A DNA stretch of 64,000 nucleotides from Streptomyces coelicoflavus (lineage in GTDB: Bacteria; Actinomycetota; Actinomycetes; Streptomycetales; Streptomycetaceae): contig NZ_BEWB01000002.1 of the NCBI RefSeq assembly GCF_003112555.1, positions 124,001 to 188,000 on the forward strand, given 5' to 3'. This document shows positions 16,986-25,231 of the stretch, piece by piece; positions within the stretch are counted from its first letter, which is position 1, and each line of letters starts with the position of its first letter. The notes below the pieces were generated by a model. That model saw nothing but the letters and a program-made list of their open reading frames with translations. It was not told the origin of the DNA and did no database searches. The position numbers and the translations under genes were made by a program.

Positions 16986-17591
16986 ATGCGCACAAGGACC
17001 AAGTTGTACGCGGCCGCGCTGGGCATGGCGACCACCGGAGCCCTCGTGCTCTCGTCCGGCGGCGCCAGCGGTCACGGCTACACCGACCTGCCCGTCAGCC
17101 GGCAGAAGGTGTGCCAGAACGGCACGGTCAGCGGGTGCGGCGCCATCCAGTGGGAGCCGCAGAGCGTCGAGGGCCCCAAGGGCTTCCCCGCCTCCGGTCC
17201 GGCCGACGGAAAGATCTGTTCCGCGGGCCACGGGACGTTCGCCGCCCTCGACAGCCCCAAGCAGCCGAACGGCCAGGCGTGGCCGACCACCCGGGTGAAC
17301 GGCGGACAGAGCTACACCTTCCGCTGGCAGTTCACCGCCCGGCACGCCACGACCGACTTCAAGTACTACGTCACCAAGCCGGGCTGGAACCAGAACCACA
17401 ACCTGTCCCGGTCCGACCTCAACCTCACGCCGTTCTTCACGGTGCCCTACGGCGGCAAGCAGCCCCCGGCCACCCTCTCCCACAGCGGCACGCTGCCGTC
17501 CGGGCTGAGCGGGCACCACGTGATCCTCGCGGTGTGGACGGTCCACGACACGGGCAACGCGTTCTACGCCTGCTCGGACGTCACCTTCTGA
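16986..17591 (+). CDS. AA10 lytic polysaccharide monooxygenase / chitin-binding protein
   Basis: 201 residues. The signal peptide ends ASG before His30, so the mature protein starts HGY, as required for the copper brace. The second ligand is His120 (ARHATTDF), and the axial aromatic is in NAFYACSDV. Cysteine pairs fit family disulfides. It is a single-domain secreted oxidase, probably cutting chitin by oxidation. The dre-like operator upstream puts it in the predicted DasR/N-acetylglucosamine regulon. Cellulose activity cannot be excluded by eye. Confidence 0.92.
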   Translation: MRTRTKLYAAALGMATTGALVLSSGGASGHGYTDLPVSRQKVCQNGTVSGCGAIQWEPQSVEGPKGFPASGPADGKICSAGHGTFAALDSPKQPNGQAWPTTRVNGGQSYTFRWQFTARHATTDFKYYVTKPGWNQNHNLSRSDLNLTPFFTVPYGGKQPPATLSHSGTLPSGLSGHHVILAVWTVHDTGNAFYACSDVTF

Positions 17592-17617
17592 CCGGGCGCC
17601 GCCCGCACGGAACGAGT

Positions 17618-17650
17618 GAAGGCCCCCCTCGCCGGGCGAGGGGGGCCTTC
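17618..17650. terminator. Strong bidirectional terminator between LPMO and tRNA-Lys
   Basis: A perfect 15-bp stem (GAAGGCCCCCCTCGC with its complement) and a three-base loop sit between the convergent LPMO and tRNA genes. Confidence 0.85.
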
Positions 17651-17655
17651 CGATG

Positions 17656-17729
17656 TGCGCCGCCAGGGACTCGAACCCCGGACCCGCTGATTAAGAGTCA
17701 GCTGCTCTAACCAACTGAGCTAGCGGCGC
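17656..17729 (-). tRNA. tRNA-Lys (anticodon CTT), copy 2
   Basis: Same 74 bases as copies 1 and 3, with anticodon loop CTCTTAA. A TAGTAT -10-like box lies upstream on the minus strand. It ends six bases from the terminator shared with the LPMO gene. Confidence 0.97.
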
Positions 17730-17816
17730 ATGACTCCCGCCGTCCGCTCTCCGCGGCCGGCGACGAGGAAAATACTACCCGGTCCCGGACAGTGCTCGTG
17801 ACCACCCCAGGGCCGG

Positions 17817-18575
17817 CTAGATCGCCATGGACAGCAGCACCGGTGCCGCGCTCCGGTTCAGCTCGTCGGCGGCCCGGCGCAGCCGGTGCGCGTGCTCGAC
17901 CGGGAGCGACAGGGCCAGGCAGCCCACGGCGGTACCGGCGGTGATCGGGACGGCCGCGCAGACCGTGCCCACCGCGTACTCCTGGAGGTCCAGGACCGGC
18001 ACGGTGGGCGGCTGGGACTCCAGCCGGGACAGCAGCAGCTTGTCGCTGGTGATCGTGCGCGAGGTCAGGCGGGCCATCTTGTGCCGGGCGAGGTGGTCGC
18101 GGCGGCCCGCGTGGTCCAGCTGGGTCAGCAGGCTCTTGCCCACGGCGGTCGCGTGCGCCGAGACCCGGAAGTCCACCCACTCGTTCACCTTGGGCGTGGC
18201 CGGGCTGTCGGCGTACTGGGTGACGCTGACCTCGCCGTCGACGTACCGGCTGATGTAGACGGCGGCGCCCACCGAGTCGCGCAGCCGGTCCAGGGTGCGC
18301 TGGAGCTTCTCGCGCAGCGCCTGCTCCCGGCCGTGGGCCGAGCCCAGGCGGGCCAGTGCCTCCCCGGTGACGTACGTGCCGTCGGCGGTCTGCTCGACGT
18401 AGCCCTCACGGCGCAGCATGCGCAGGAGCGGGGTCAGTCGCTCCCGGTCGAGGCCGCTGAGGCGGGCGATCTCGGTGTCGGTGACACCGGAGGTGTGCCG
18501 CGTCACCGTCTCCAGGGCGCGCAGGGCGTCCTGGGCCGAGTGGTGCGGCGCGGTCGGCTTGTGCTGCAGCGCCAC
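17817..18575 (-). CDS. IclR-family transcriptional regulator
   Basis: 252 residues. A winged-helix N-terminus (TDTEIARLSGLDRERLTPLL) is followed by an IclR effector domain with the typical SAHATAVGKSLL segment and a late TVCAAVPI strand. The GTG at 18575 is chosen because GGGGAG lies 10 bases upstream; a longer frame to 18788 would add a non-homologous, cysteine-containing leader. It sits just beyond the 3' end of the Ehu-like importer genes on the same strand, but the hairpin at 18751-18783 separates them. It is the best candidate regulator for the importer and catabolic genes. Confidence 0.85.
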   Translation of the reverse strand: MALQHKPTAPHHSAQDALRALETVTRHTSGVTDTEIARLSGLDRERLTPLLRMLRREGYVEQTADGTYVTGEALARLGSAHGREQALREKLQRTLDRLRDSVGAAVYISRYVDGEVSVTQYADSPATPKVNEWVDFRVSAHATAVGKSLLTQLDHAGRRDHLARHKMARLTSRTITSDKLLLSRLESQPPTVPVLDLQEYAVGTVCAAVPITAGTAVGCLALSLPVEHAHRLRRAADELNRSAAPVLLSMAI

Positions 18576-18750
18576 GGTGGTCTCCCCCTGCGCTAGCTGA
18601 TGGGCCCCTGCCCCTGTCCCTGCCTGTGCCCCCGGTCCGGACAGCGGATGACGTCCACGATAGCCGCCAAGGTGCCCGATGTGAGGGGGTGTTGGCCCGA
18701 TTTCAGGGCTCCGAACTGCGGCACTGGCCCGGTGGCATATGTCACAGGAA

Positions 18751-18783
18751 TGCCCCAACGTCCCGACCTCGGACGTTGGGGCA
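18751..18783 (-). terminator. Terminator of the Ehu-like importer operon
   Basis: A 13-bp perfect stem (TGCCCCAACGTCC with its complement) and a seven-base loop lie 15 bases after the ehuA stop. Confidence 0.8.
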
Positions 18784-18797
18784 GTCACGGCGCGTGA

Positions 18798-19583
18798 TTA
18801 CAGGACCGCGCTGAGGAATTCCCGCGTGCGGTCGTGCTCCGGCTCGCTGAAGATCTTCTCCGGCGCGCCGGCCTCGATGACCCGGCCCGAGTCGAACATC
18901 AGGACCTGGTCCGAGATGTCCCGGGCGAAGTTCATCTCGTGGGTCACGCAGAGCATGGTGATGTCCGTGGTGCGGGCGATGTCCCGCAGCAGGTCCAGGA
19001 CGCCCGCGACCAGCTCCGGGTCGAGCGCCGAGGTCACCTCGTCGAGCAGCAGCACCTTCGGGCGCATCGCCAGCGCCCGGGCGATCGCCACCCGCTGCTG
19101 CTGGCCGCCGGAGAGCTGGGCCGGCCGGGCGTCGCACTTGTCGGCCAGGCCCACCATGTCGAGCAGACCCTTGGCCCGCTCCACGGCCTCGTCCTTGGAC
19201 ATCCCGAGCACCGTGACCGGCGCCTCGGTGATGTTGCGCAGGACGCTCATGTTCGGGAACAGGTTGAACTGCTGGAACACCATCCCGATCTGCTTGCGGA
19301 CCTCGCGCCGCTCCTTCTCGGTCGCCGGGAAGAGCTTCTGCCCGTCCACGGTGATCGTGCCCTCGTCGGGCTTGAGGAGCGTCATCAGCAGCCGCAGGAT
19401 CGTCGTCTTGCCCGACCCGGACGGGCCGATCAGGGTGACGTGCTTGCCGGCGTCGACGGAGAAGTCCAGGTGGTCGAGGACGGTGTTGTCCCCGAACCGC
19501 TTGGTGACCTGCTCCAGGCGGATCAGCTCGCCGGAGCTGCGCTCGGGGCTCTTCTCGGGATTGGGGAGAGTGTCAGTGGGCAA
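18798..19583 (-). CDS. ehuA: Polar amino acid / ectoine-type ABC transporter ATP-binding protein (EhuA-like)
   Basis: 261 residues. Walker A is GPSGSGKTT, the signature is LSGGQQQR, and Walker B is VLLLDEVTSALDPE. It is a typical PAAT ATPase. The preferred start is a TTG at 19583, with GGAG seven bases upstream. An upstream TTG at 19610 would add nine residues. The start lies inside the end of ehuD, so the genes are coupled. The order binding protein, permease, permease, ATPase is that of ehuBCDA. Confidence 0.85.
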   Translation of the reverse strand: MPTDTLPNPEKSPERSSGELIRLEQVTKRFGDNTVLDHLDFSVDAGKHVTLIGPSGSGKTTILRLLMTLLKPDEGTITVDGQKLFPATEKERREVRKQIGMVFQQFNLFPNMSVLRNITEAPVTVLGMSKDEAVERAKGLLDMVGLADKCDARPAQLSGGQQQRVAIARALAMRPKVLLLDEVTSALDPELVAGVLDLLRDIARTTDITMLCVTHEMNFARDISDQVLMFDSGRVIEAGAPEKIFSEPEHDRTREFLSAVL

Positions 19584-20223
19584 GGCGTCGCTCCAGGGCT
19601 CGCAGGGCAAGGGAGGCCAGGTAGGAGATGACGATGAAGGCCACGCCGATCACCGTCAGGGGCTCGGTGAACTGGAAGTTCTGCTGCGAGAACAGCCGCG
19701 CCTCGCCGAGCATCTCCAGCACCGTGATCGCCATCAGCAGCGGCGTGTCCTTCAGCATGGAGATCACGTAGTTGCCGAGGGCGGGAGCCACCCGGCGGAT
19801 CGCCTGCGGCAGGATGACCGCCGTCCACGTCCGCCGCATCGGCAGGTTCAGCGCCGTCGCGGCCTCCCACTGGCCGACCGGCACTCCCTCGATGCCGGCC
19901 CGGTAGACCTGCATCGTGTACGTCGAGTAGTGCAGCCCGATGGCGACCACACCGGTGGTGAGCGCCGAGAAGGTGATGTTCCACTCGGGCAGCACGTAGA
20001 ACAGGAAGAACAGCTGCACCAGCAGCGGGGTGTTGCGCACGAACTCGGTGACCACACCGACCGGCCAGGTCACCCAGCGGCTCGGCACCCGCATCAGCAG
20101 CGCCCACACCAGACCGAGGCCGAAGGAGACCAGCGAGCCGAGGACCAGGATCTGCAGGGTGACCAGCAGGCCGTCCCAGAAGTGCGGCATGAAGTCGGAG
20201 ACCGCGCTCCAGTCCCACTTCAT
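19573..20223 (-). CDS. ehuD: Ehu-type ABC transporter permease (EhuD-like)
   Basis: 216 residues with about five hydrophobic helices and the HisM/PAAT signature region EFVRNTPLLVQLFFLFYVLP. An EAA-like loop (WEAATALNLPMRRTWTAVILPQA) follows. The ATG shares one base with the ehuC stop (TGATG). It forms a heterodimer with the preceding permease. Confidence 0.83.
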   Translation of the reverse strand: MKWDWSAVSDFMPHFWDGLLVTLQILVLGSLVSFGLGLVWALLMRVPSRWVTWPVGVVTEFVRNTPLLVQLFFLFYVLPEWNITFSALTTGVVAIGLHYSTYTMQVYRAGIEGVPVGQWEAATALNLPMRRTWTAVILPQAIRRVAPALGNYVISMLKDTPLLMAITVLEMLGEARLFSQQNFQFTEPLTVIGVAFIVISYLASLALRALERRLAH

Positions 20224-20936
20224 CAGACAGCACCTCCCACGTTGGTCGCCTCAGGGCGCTTCAGTTCCACCTCGGGCTTGGGCGTCGGCGCCTTCCCGAC
20301 GCCCGCCTTCAGCTTCTTCTCCAGACCGCGCATCACCCGCGTGAGCAGGAACGCGATCACGAAGTAGATCAGCAGGATGTACGTGTAGATCTCCGCGCTC
20401 TCCTGGAGCGCCAGGCGCACCAGGTTGCCGCTGAAGGCCAGGTCGCCCATGCCCATGATCGAGACCAGGGCGGTGCCCTTGAGCAGCTCGATCAGCAGGT
20501 TCGAGAAGGGCGGGATCATCTCCGGCACCGCCTGCGGCAGCAGGATCAGCCTCATCCGCTGCCAGGGCGTGAAGCTGAGGGCGATGCCGCCCTCCTTCTG
20601 CGCCGGGTCGACCGCGCCGAGCGCGCCGCGCACGATCTCGGAGCCGTACGCCCCGTAGGTCAGGCCGAGCGCCAGCGTGCCCGCCCACATCGGCACCAGC
20701 TGCCAGCCGAAGGCCGGTGGCAGCACGAAGAAGACCCAGAAGATCATCACCAGCGCGGAGGTCCCGCGGAACACCTCGGTGTAGACGCCCGCGAGGAAGC
20801 GGACGATCCACAGCCGGTGGCTGCGCGCGATGCCGACCACGAAGGAGACGCCCGCGGCGAGCAGGGCGCTGAAGAAGAGCAGCTGGACCGTGACCCAGAC
20901 GCCCTGGAGTACGAGTTCCCACAGTCCCGAGGTCAT
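20223..20936 (-). CDS. ehuC: Ehu-type ABC transporter permease (EhuC-like)
   Basis: 237 residues. PAAT permease helices are followed by the signature TEVFRGTSALVMIFWVFFVLP, an EAA-like loop (KEGGIALSFTPWQRMRLILLPQA) and a charged C-terminal tail. The ATG at 20936 overlaps the ehuB stop as ATGA. Confidence 0.83.
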   Translation of the reverse strand: MTSGLWELVLQGVWVTVQLLFFSALLAAGVSFVVGIARSHRLWIVRFLAGVYTEVFRGTSALVMIFWVFFVLPPAFGWQLVPMWAGTLALGLTYGAYGSEIVRGALGAVDPAQKEGGIALSFTPWQRMRLILLPQAVPEMIPPFSNLLIELLKGTALVSIMGMGDLAFSGNLVRLALQESAEIYTYILLIYFVIAFLLTRVMRGLEKKLKAGVGKAPTPKPEVELKRPEATNVGGAV

Positions 20937-21862
20937 CCGCCGCAGAGCTCCTTCGCGGTCAGATCGGTCATCTCGTTCTTGGTGAAACCGAAGGGCTTGA
21001 GGATGCGCAGCAGTTCGCCGCTCTTCTTGAGCTTCTGGAGCTCGACGTTGAAGGCGTCCCGCAGGTTGGTCTCGTCCGGGCGGAAGGCGAAACCGCCGCC
21101 GTCGACGTGCGGCTTGCCGTCGATGACCGGGGCGAACGCCTCGGTGGCCTCCGCCTTGCTTGACTTCTTCACCACCTCGCGGACCGTCAGGGCCGTACCC
21201 GCGAAGACGTCCACGCGCCCGGACTCGACGGCGTTGAGTCCGGCCACCTGGTCGGGGACGATCAGGATGTCGTCCTCCTTGTACCCGTGCTCCACCGCGT
21301 AGGCGATCTCGGCGTAGCCGGTGCCGGTCGCGAACTTGGCCTTCTTCTTGACGACGTCCTCGTAGTTGTGCAGCCCGAGCGGATTGCCCTTGCGCACGAT
21401 GTACGCGTCGAGCATCTGGTAGTCCGGGTCGGAGAAGATGACCTGCTGGCACCGGTCGGGGTTGATGTACATACCGGCCGCCACGACGTCGAACTGCTGC
21501 GAGGCCAGCCCCGGGATCAGGGAGCCGAACTCCGTCGGCACCGGCTGCACCCGGTCCACTCCGAGCCGCTTGAAGATGACCTTCGCCAGCTCCGGCGCCT
21601 CACCGGTCAGCTCGCCGTTCTTGTCGATGTACCCGAAGGGGATCTCACCCGCGATGCCGAGCCGGGCGACACCCTGCGCCCGGAGCCTGCCGAGCAGATC
21701 ACCGCCCTCCACGTCGGATGCGCTGGCCACCCGCGAGCAGCCGGCCGCCCCCAGTGCGCCGAGCGCCGCGACCCCCGCGAGCAGCGACCGGCGGGTGGGC
21801 CCGGCTGTCCTGGACCATTGGTCGGATATACCCCATGAAGGGGTTCTGTGTGGTGGAGCCAT
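20933..21862 (-). CDS. ehuB: Ehu-type substrate-binding lipoprotein (EhuB-like)
   Basis: 309 residues. An Arg-Arg export signal (TRRSLLAG) with a lipobox near residue 42 (GAAGC) suggests possible Tat-assisted lipoprotein export. The mature domain is a type 3 solute-binding fold with IPFGYIDKNGELTGEAPELA, close to the ectoine/hydroxyectoine binder EhuB. No clear ribosome site precedes the ATG at 21862. EhuB-like proteins in actinobacteria need not bind ectoine. The neighbours (amidase, racemase-like enzymes) do not match the eut ectoine-breakdown set, so the substrate is open. Confidence 0.8.
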   Translation of the reverse strand: MAPPHRTPSWGISDQWSRTAGPTRRSLLAGVAALGALGAAGCSRVASASDVEGGDLLGRLRAQGVARLGIAGEIPFGYIDKNGELTGEAPELAKVIFKRLGVDRVQPVPTEFGSLIPGLASQQFDVVAAGMYINPDRCQQVIFSDPDYQMLDAYIVRKGNPLGLHNYEDVVKKKAKFATGTGYAEIAYAVEHGYKEDDILIVPDQVAGLNAVESGRVDVFAGTALTVREVVKKSSKAEATEAFAPVIDGKPHVDGGGFAFRPDETNLRDAFNVELQKLKKSGELLRILKPFGFTKNEMTDLTAKELCGG

Positions 21863-21969
21863 GGGCGCGCAGCTACCCGAAGGCGGGCGGGTTATGCCGA
21901 TCTTTTTCAGTCCGATACATCGGCCCGGCGCCCTTGACCGCGGGGCCGCGGGGCACTGCCATGGAGGGC

Positions 21970-22467
21970 ATGGCTGATCGCTACATCGAAGTCTCGCTGG
22001 TCAAGCGCGGAATCACCTGCAAGGCCCAACTGCTCGACGACCGGGCCCCGATCACCTGCGCGGCCGTCTGGGACGCGCTCCCTCTCGGCGGCGACGTGTA
22101 CCACGCCAAATACGCCCGCAACGAGATCTACGCCCTCTTCCCGCCCTTCGCGACATCCGAACCACCACTGGAGAACCCGACGGTAACGCCCATTCCGGGC
22201 GACCTGTGCTATTTCGCCTTCGCGGGTGCCGAGTTGGGCACGAAGGCGTACGGCTACGACCGAGAGGTCCGCCCCGGCACCACCCTCGTCGACCTGGCCC
22301 TCTTCTACGAGCGCAACAACCTGCTCCTCAACGGCGACGTCGGCTGGGTCCCGGGCACCGTCTGGGGCCGCATCACCGAGGGCCTGGACGAGATGGCCGA
22401 GGCCTGCAACGACCTGTGGCGCACGGGAGCGGCGGGGGAGACGCTCAGCTTCCGCCGGGCGGCATAG
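21970..22467 (+). CDS. DUF3830 family protein (cyclophilin-like fold)
   Basis: 165 residues. It is a compact beta-rich protein starting RYIEVSLVKRGITCKAQLLDD, with VWDALPLGGDVYHAKYARNEIY and a PGDLCYF turn as in DUF3830. No export signal is present. An in-frame ATG at 21961 is an alternative start; a GGAGGG sits between the two. It is divergent from ehuB with about 100 bp between them, so it probably shares control. DUF3830 members recur beside racemase-like enzymes, amidases and PAAT importers. Their biochemical function is not known to me. Confidence 0.75.
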   Translation: MADRYIEVSLVKRGITCKAQLLDDRAPITCAAVWDALPLGGDVYHAKYARNEIYALFPPFATSEPPLENPTVTPIPGDLCYFAFAGAELGTKAYGYDREVRPGTTLVDLALFYERNNLLLNGDVGWVPGTVWGRITEGLDEMAEACNDLWRTGAAGETLSFRRAA

Positions 22468-22506
22468 CCGCGGGCAGCCGTGCCTCCCCCCGTGCCTGAA
22501 CGGCCC

Positions 22507-22586
22507 GGGAGGTGCCCCCAGGGCGGCACGGGTGGGCGGTGGGGGCACCTCCCGCTCGAGCGAAGCCGAGAGCGGGGGAGGCACCC
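22507..22586. repeat. Mosaic of GC-rich palindromes typical of Streptomyces intergenic repeats
   Basis: GGGAGGTGCCCCCA (22507-22520) is the exact complement of TGGGGGCACCTCCC (22540-22553). The latter can also pair with GAGCGGGGGAGGCACC further on. A partial relative occurs near 49490. It lies between convergent DUF3830 and amidase genes and may act as a terminator. Confidence 0.6.
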
Positions 22587-22632
22587 GGCCGCCGCCGGTC
22601 GGTGCCCCCTGCGCCCACCCCCACGCCGGCCG

Positions 22633-24024
22633 CTACCCGGCCGGCGTACCCGCACCAGCGGCATACAGCGCATGCGCGGCCCGCAGCACCAGATCGTCCC
22701 GATGCCGGGCGGCGACGATCTGCACCCCGATGGGCAGCCCGTCCCCGTCCACCCCCACCGGCACGGTGCCCGCCGGCTGCTGCGTCAGATTGAACGGATA
22801 CGTGAACGGCGTCCACCCCGTCCACCGCCGGTACCCGGCCCCCTTCGGCACCTCCACCCCCGCCTCGAACGCCGTGACCGGCAACGTCGGCGTCACCAGC
22901 AGGTCGTACTCCTGATGGAACACGCCCATCCGCCGCCCCAGCTCCATCCGCACGTCCACCGCCGCCAGATAGTCCAGCGCCGAGTACCGCGCCCCCGCCG
23001 CCACGATCTCCCGCAGCCCCGGGTCCAGCAGCTCCCGCTGCCCCGCCCGCAGGTGCTGCACCACCCGCGCCGCCCCGCTGAACCACAGGGTGTGGAAGGC
23101 GTCCACCGGGTCCGTGAAGTCCGGGTCGGCCTCCGTCACGTACGCGCCGAGCCCCGCCAGCCGCTCCACCGCACGCCGCACCGCCCCGGCCACCGCGGGA
23201 CGCACCGCCACCTGCCCGCCCAGCGAGGGCGAGTACGCCACCCGCAGCCCGCGCACCCCGCCCGACAGGGCCTCCGTGTACGCCCCGGGCGCCGGGCCGA
23301 GCGCCGACCAGTCCCGGGCGTCCGGGGTGCCGATGACGTCCAGCATCAGCGCCGCGTCCGCCGCGTCCCGGGTCATCGGACCGACGTGCGCGAGGGTGCC
23401 GAACGCGCTCGCCGGGTACAGCGGCACCCGGCCGTACGTCGGTTTCAGGCCGAAGATGCCGCAGAAGGACGCCGGGATGCGCACACTGCCGCCGCCGTCC
23501 GTGCCCAGCGCCAGCGGCCCCGCCCCGAGCGCCACGGCCGCCGCCGCGCCCCCGCTGGAACCGCCCGCGGTGCGGGAGGGATCGTGCGGGTTCCGCGTCA
23601 CGCCGGACAGGGGCGAGTCCGTCACGCCCTTCCAGCCGAACTCCGGCGTCGTGGTCTTGCCGACGAACACCGCGCCGTGCTCGCGCAGCCGGGCGACGGA
23701 CGGCGCGTCCTCGTCCCAGGGCCCGTCCGGAGAGACGGCCCGCGAGCCGCGCAGGGTCGGCTGACCGCGGGTCAGCAGGATGTCCTTCACCGTGACCGGC
23801 ACCCCGTCGAGGCGCCCGCACGGCTCCCCGCGGCGCCACCGCTCCTCGGCCCGCCGGGCCTGGTCCAGCGCCTCCTCACCGGTCAGCCGGACGAAGGCGT
23901 TCACCTCCGGCTGGATCCGCTCGGCCCGGTCCAGCACCGCCCGGGTGGCCTCCACGGGGCTGAAAGAACCCTTGCGGTAGCCGTCGACGAGCTGTACGGC
24001 GGTCAGCTCGGTGAGGTCGGTCAT
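22633..24024 (-). CDS. Amidase signature (AS) family amidohydrolase
   Basis: 463 residues with the Ser-cisSer-Lys catalytic set. Lys is in PVTVKDI near residue 80, and the glycine-serine loop TAGGSSGG is near residues 150-157. The nucleophile serine is in GTDGGGSVRIPAS near residue 180. GGGAGGG precedes the ATG. It hydrolyses an amide to acid and ammonia; the substrate is unknown. It is co-directional with and close behind the dehydrogenase, both facing away from the racemase-like genes. Family enzymes include GatA, but no GatB or GatC is nearby. Confidence 0.88.
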   Translation of the reverse strand: MTDLTELTAVQLVDGYRKGSFSPVEATRAVLDRAERIQPEVNAFVRLTGEEALDQARRAEERWRRGEPCGRLDGVPVTVKDILLTRGQPTLRGSRAVSPDGPWDEDAPSVARLREHGAVFVGKTTTPEFGWKGVTDSPLSGVTRNPHDPSRTAGGSSGGAAAAVALGAGPLALGTDGGGSVRIPASFCGIFGLKPTYGRVPLYPASAFGTLAHVGPMTRDAADAALMLDVIGTPDARDWSALGPAPGAYTEALSGGVRGLRVAYSPSLGGQVAVRPAVAGAVRRAVERLAGLGAYVTEADPDFTDPVDAFHTLWFSGAARVVQHLRAGQRELLDPGLREIVAAGARYSALDYLAAVDVRMELGRRMGVFHQEYDLLVTPTLPVTAFEAGVEVPKGAGYRRWTGWTPFTYPFNLTQQPAGTVPVGVDGDGLPIGVQIVAARHRDDLVLRAAHALYAAGAGTPAG

Positions 24025-24060
24025 GCGGCACCCTCCCGCGGGTCGGCGACGTCGGCGACG

Positions 24061-25044
24061 TCAGTGTCCGGGCACGTATCCACGCTTCTTGTCGACCACG
24101 TTGGCCAGCGGTCCGCCCGCCATCCAGCTCTCGAACAACTCCACGAACTGGGCGCCCAGTTCGTCCCGCCAGCCGATCGTGTCCCCGCTCATGTGCGGCG
24201 AGACGATCAGCCCCGGCACCTCCCACAGCGCACTGTCCGGGGCCGGCGGCTCGTGGTTCAGCACGTCCAGCGCGGCGCCCGCGATCCGGCGCGCGGTCAG
24301 CGCCTCGACCAGGTCTTCCTCGACGACCAGGGGGCCCCGCCCGATGTTCACGAACCGCGCGGAGGGCCGCATGAGCCCGAACCGCCGGGCGTCGAACATG
24401 CCGCGCGTGTCGTCGGTCAGCGGCGCCGCGGCCACCACCCAGTCGGCCCCGGCCAGCAGCCGGTCCAGTTCCCCGGTGCCGTGCACGCCGGGGCGCGCGG
24501 TGCGGCCGACCAGCGCGGTGGTGACGCCGAGCGCCTCCAGCGTGCTCGCGATCGCCCGGCCGATCGGGCCGGAGCCCACCACACAGGCGCGTGTTCCGGC
24601 CACCCGCATCGACTCGCGGTGGAGCCAGGTCCGCTCGCCCTGGAGCCGCAGCGTGGCCGGCAGGTCCTTCGCCATCGCCAGCACGAGCGCGGCGACGTAC
24701 TCGGCGATCGGCTGGTCGAAGACACCGCGCGCGTTGGTCACGACCGTGTCCGACCCGGCCAGCTCCGGGCACATCAGGTGGTCCACCCCGGCGCTCGCCG
24801 TGTGCACCCAGCGCGGACGCGGCCCGCCGCCCGGCCACGCCTCGCGCACCGCGTGCGAGGTGAAGTCCCACACCAGCAGGACGTCGGCGTGCGGCAGCCG
24901 CTCGGCCAGCGTCGCCGCGTCGGCGTGCTCGACGCGGACCCGGCCGGTCAGCCGGCCCAGACGGGGGAGCGGCTCGGCGTCCAGGACGAGGAGTGTGGGC
25001 GCGGGCCCGGACGCGGGCGTGGGTGAGGGCGCGGACGTGGTCAT
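24061..25044 (-). CDS. D-2-hydroxyacid dehydrogenase (NAD-binding)
   Basis: 327 residues. A catalytic domain is split around a Rossmann fold with GSGPIGRAI near residue 142. The family catalytic triad is visible: Arg in NIGRGPL, Glu in NHEPP and His in SPHMSG. The start at 25044 has GGAGAC 11 bases upstream; a longer frame to 25152 lacks a good site. It would interconvert a 2-oxoacid and a D-2-hydroxyacid. Within the cluster it may process an acid released by the amidase (inference). Confidence 0.85.
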   Translation of the reverse strand: MTTSAPSPTPASGPAPTLLVLDAEPLPRLGRLTGRVRVEHADAATLAERLPHADVLLVWDFTSHAVREAWPGGGPRPRWVHTASAGVDHLMCPELAGSDTVVTNARGVFDQPIAEYVAALVLAMAKDLPATLRLQGERTWLHRESMRVAGTRACVVGSGPIGRAIASTLEALGVTTALVGRTARPGVHGTGELDRLLAGADWVVAAAPLTDDTRGMFDARRFGLMRPSARFVNIGRGPLVVEEDLVEALTARRIAGAALDVLNHEPPAPDSALWEVPGLIVSPHMSGDTIGWRDELGAQFVELFESWMAGGPLANVVDKKRGYVPGH

Positions 25045-25087
25045 CGGCGGGCCTGTCTCCGGTCGGCGGAAGCGGGGCGGTTCAGGA

Positions 25088-25165
25088 GTTGACGGGGGAC
25101 TCAACCAGCTGTTGACCTGGAGGTGATGCGAGTGGATTGACCACGCTCGCACCGGAACCTACCTT
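25088..25165. promoter_or_regulatory. Divergent promoter with GTTGA/TCAAC half-sites
   Basis: TTGACC (25137-25142), a 17-base spacer and TACCTT (25160-25165) form a good rightward promoter. Upstream, half-sites GTTGA (25088), TCAAC (25101) and GTTGA (25111) make two overlapping inverted repeats. A regulator, perhaps the IclR protein, probably binds here and controls both directions. Confidence 0.6.
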
Positions 25166-25231
25166 CGTCAACACGGCCGTGCGTAACGGTGCGTTGCCCT
25201 CCCCTTCCTCAGTGTGAGGCCGGTGCGTGCC

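Noticed and set aside
14119..17729. tRNA-Lys pair as the borders of an integrated element
   Set aside because: The genes between them (wall hydrolase, band-7, LPMO) are typical core genes. No integrase or direct att duplication beyond the whole tRNA is seen.
18576..18788. Longer IclR start at 18788
   Set aside because: The extra leader reads through the terminator hairpin and contains unrelated cysteines and histidines. The GTG at 18575 has GGGGAG upstream.
20933..21862. A firm call of ectoine uptake for the ehuBCDA-like genes
   Set aside because: The order and sequence style fit, but the adjacent enzymes do not match known ectoine catabolism (EutA-E), so the substrate is left open.
22507..22586. 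CRISPR-like repeats
   Set aside because: These are GC-rich palindromes without regular spacers; no CRISPR array or cas gene is present in the window.
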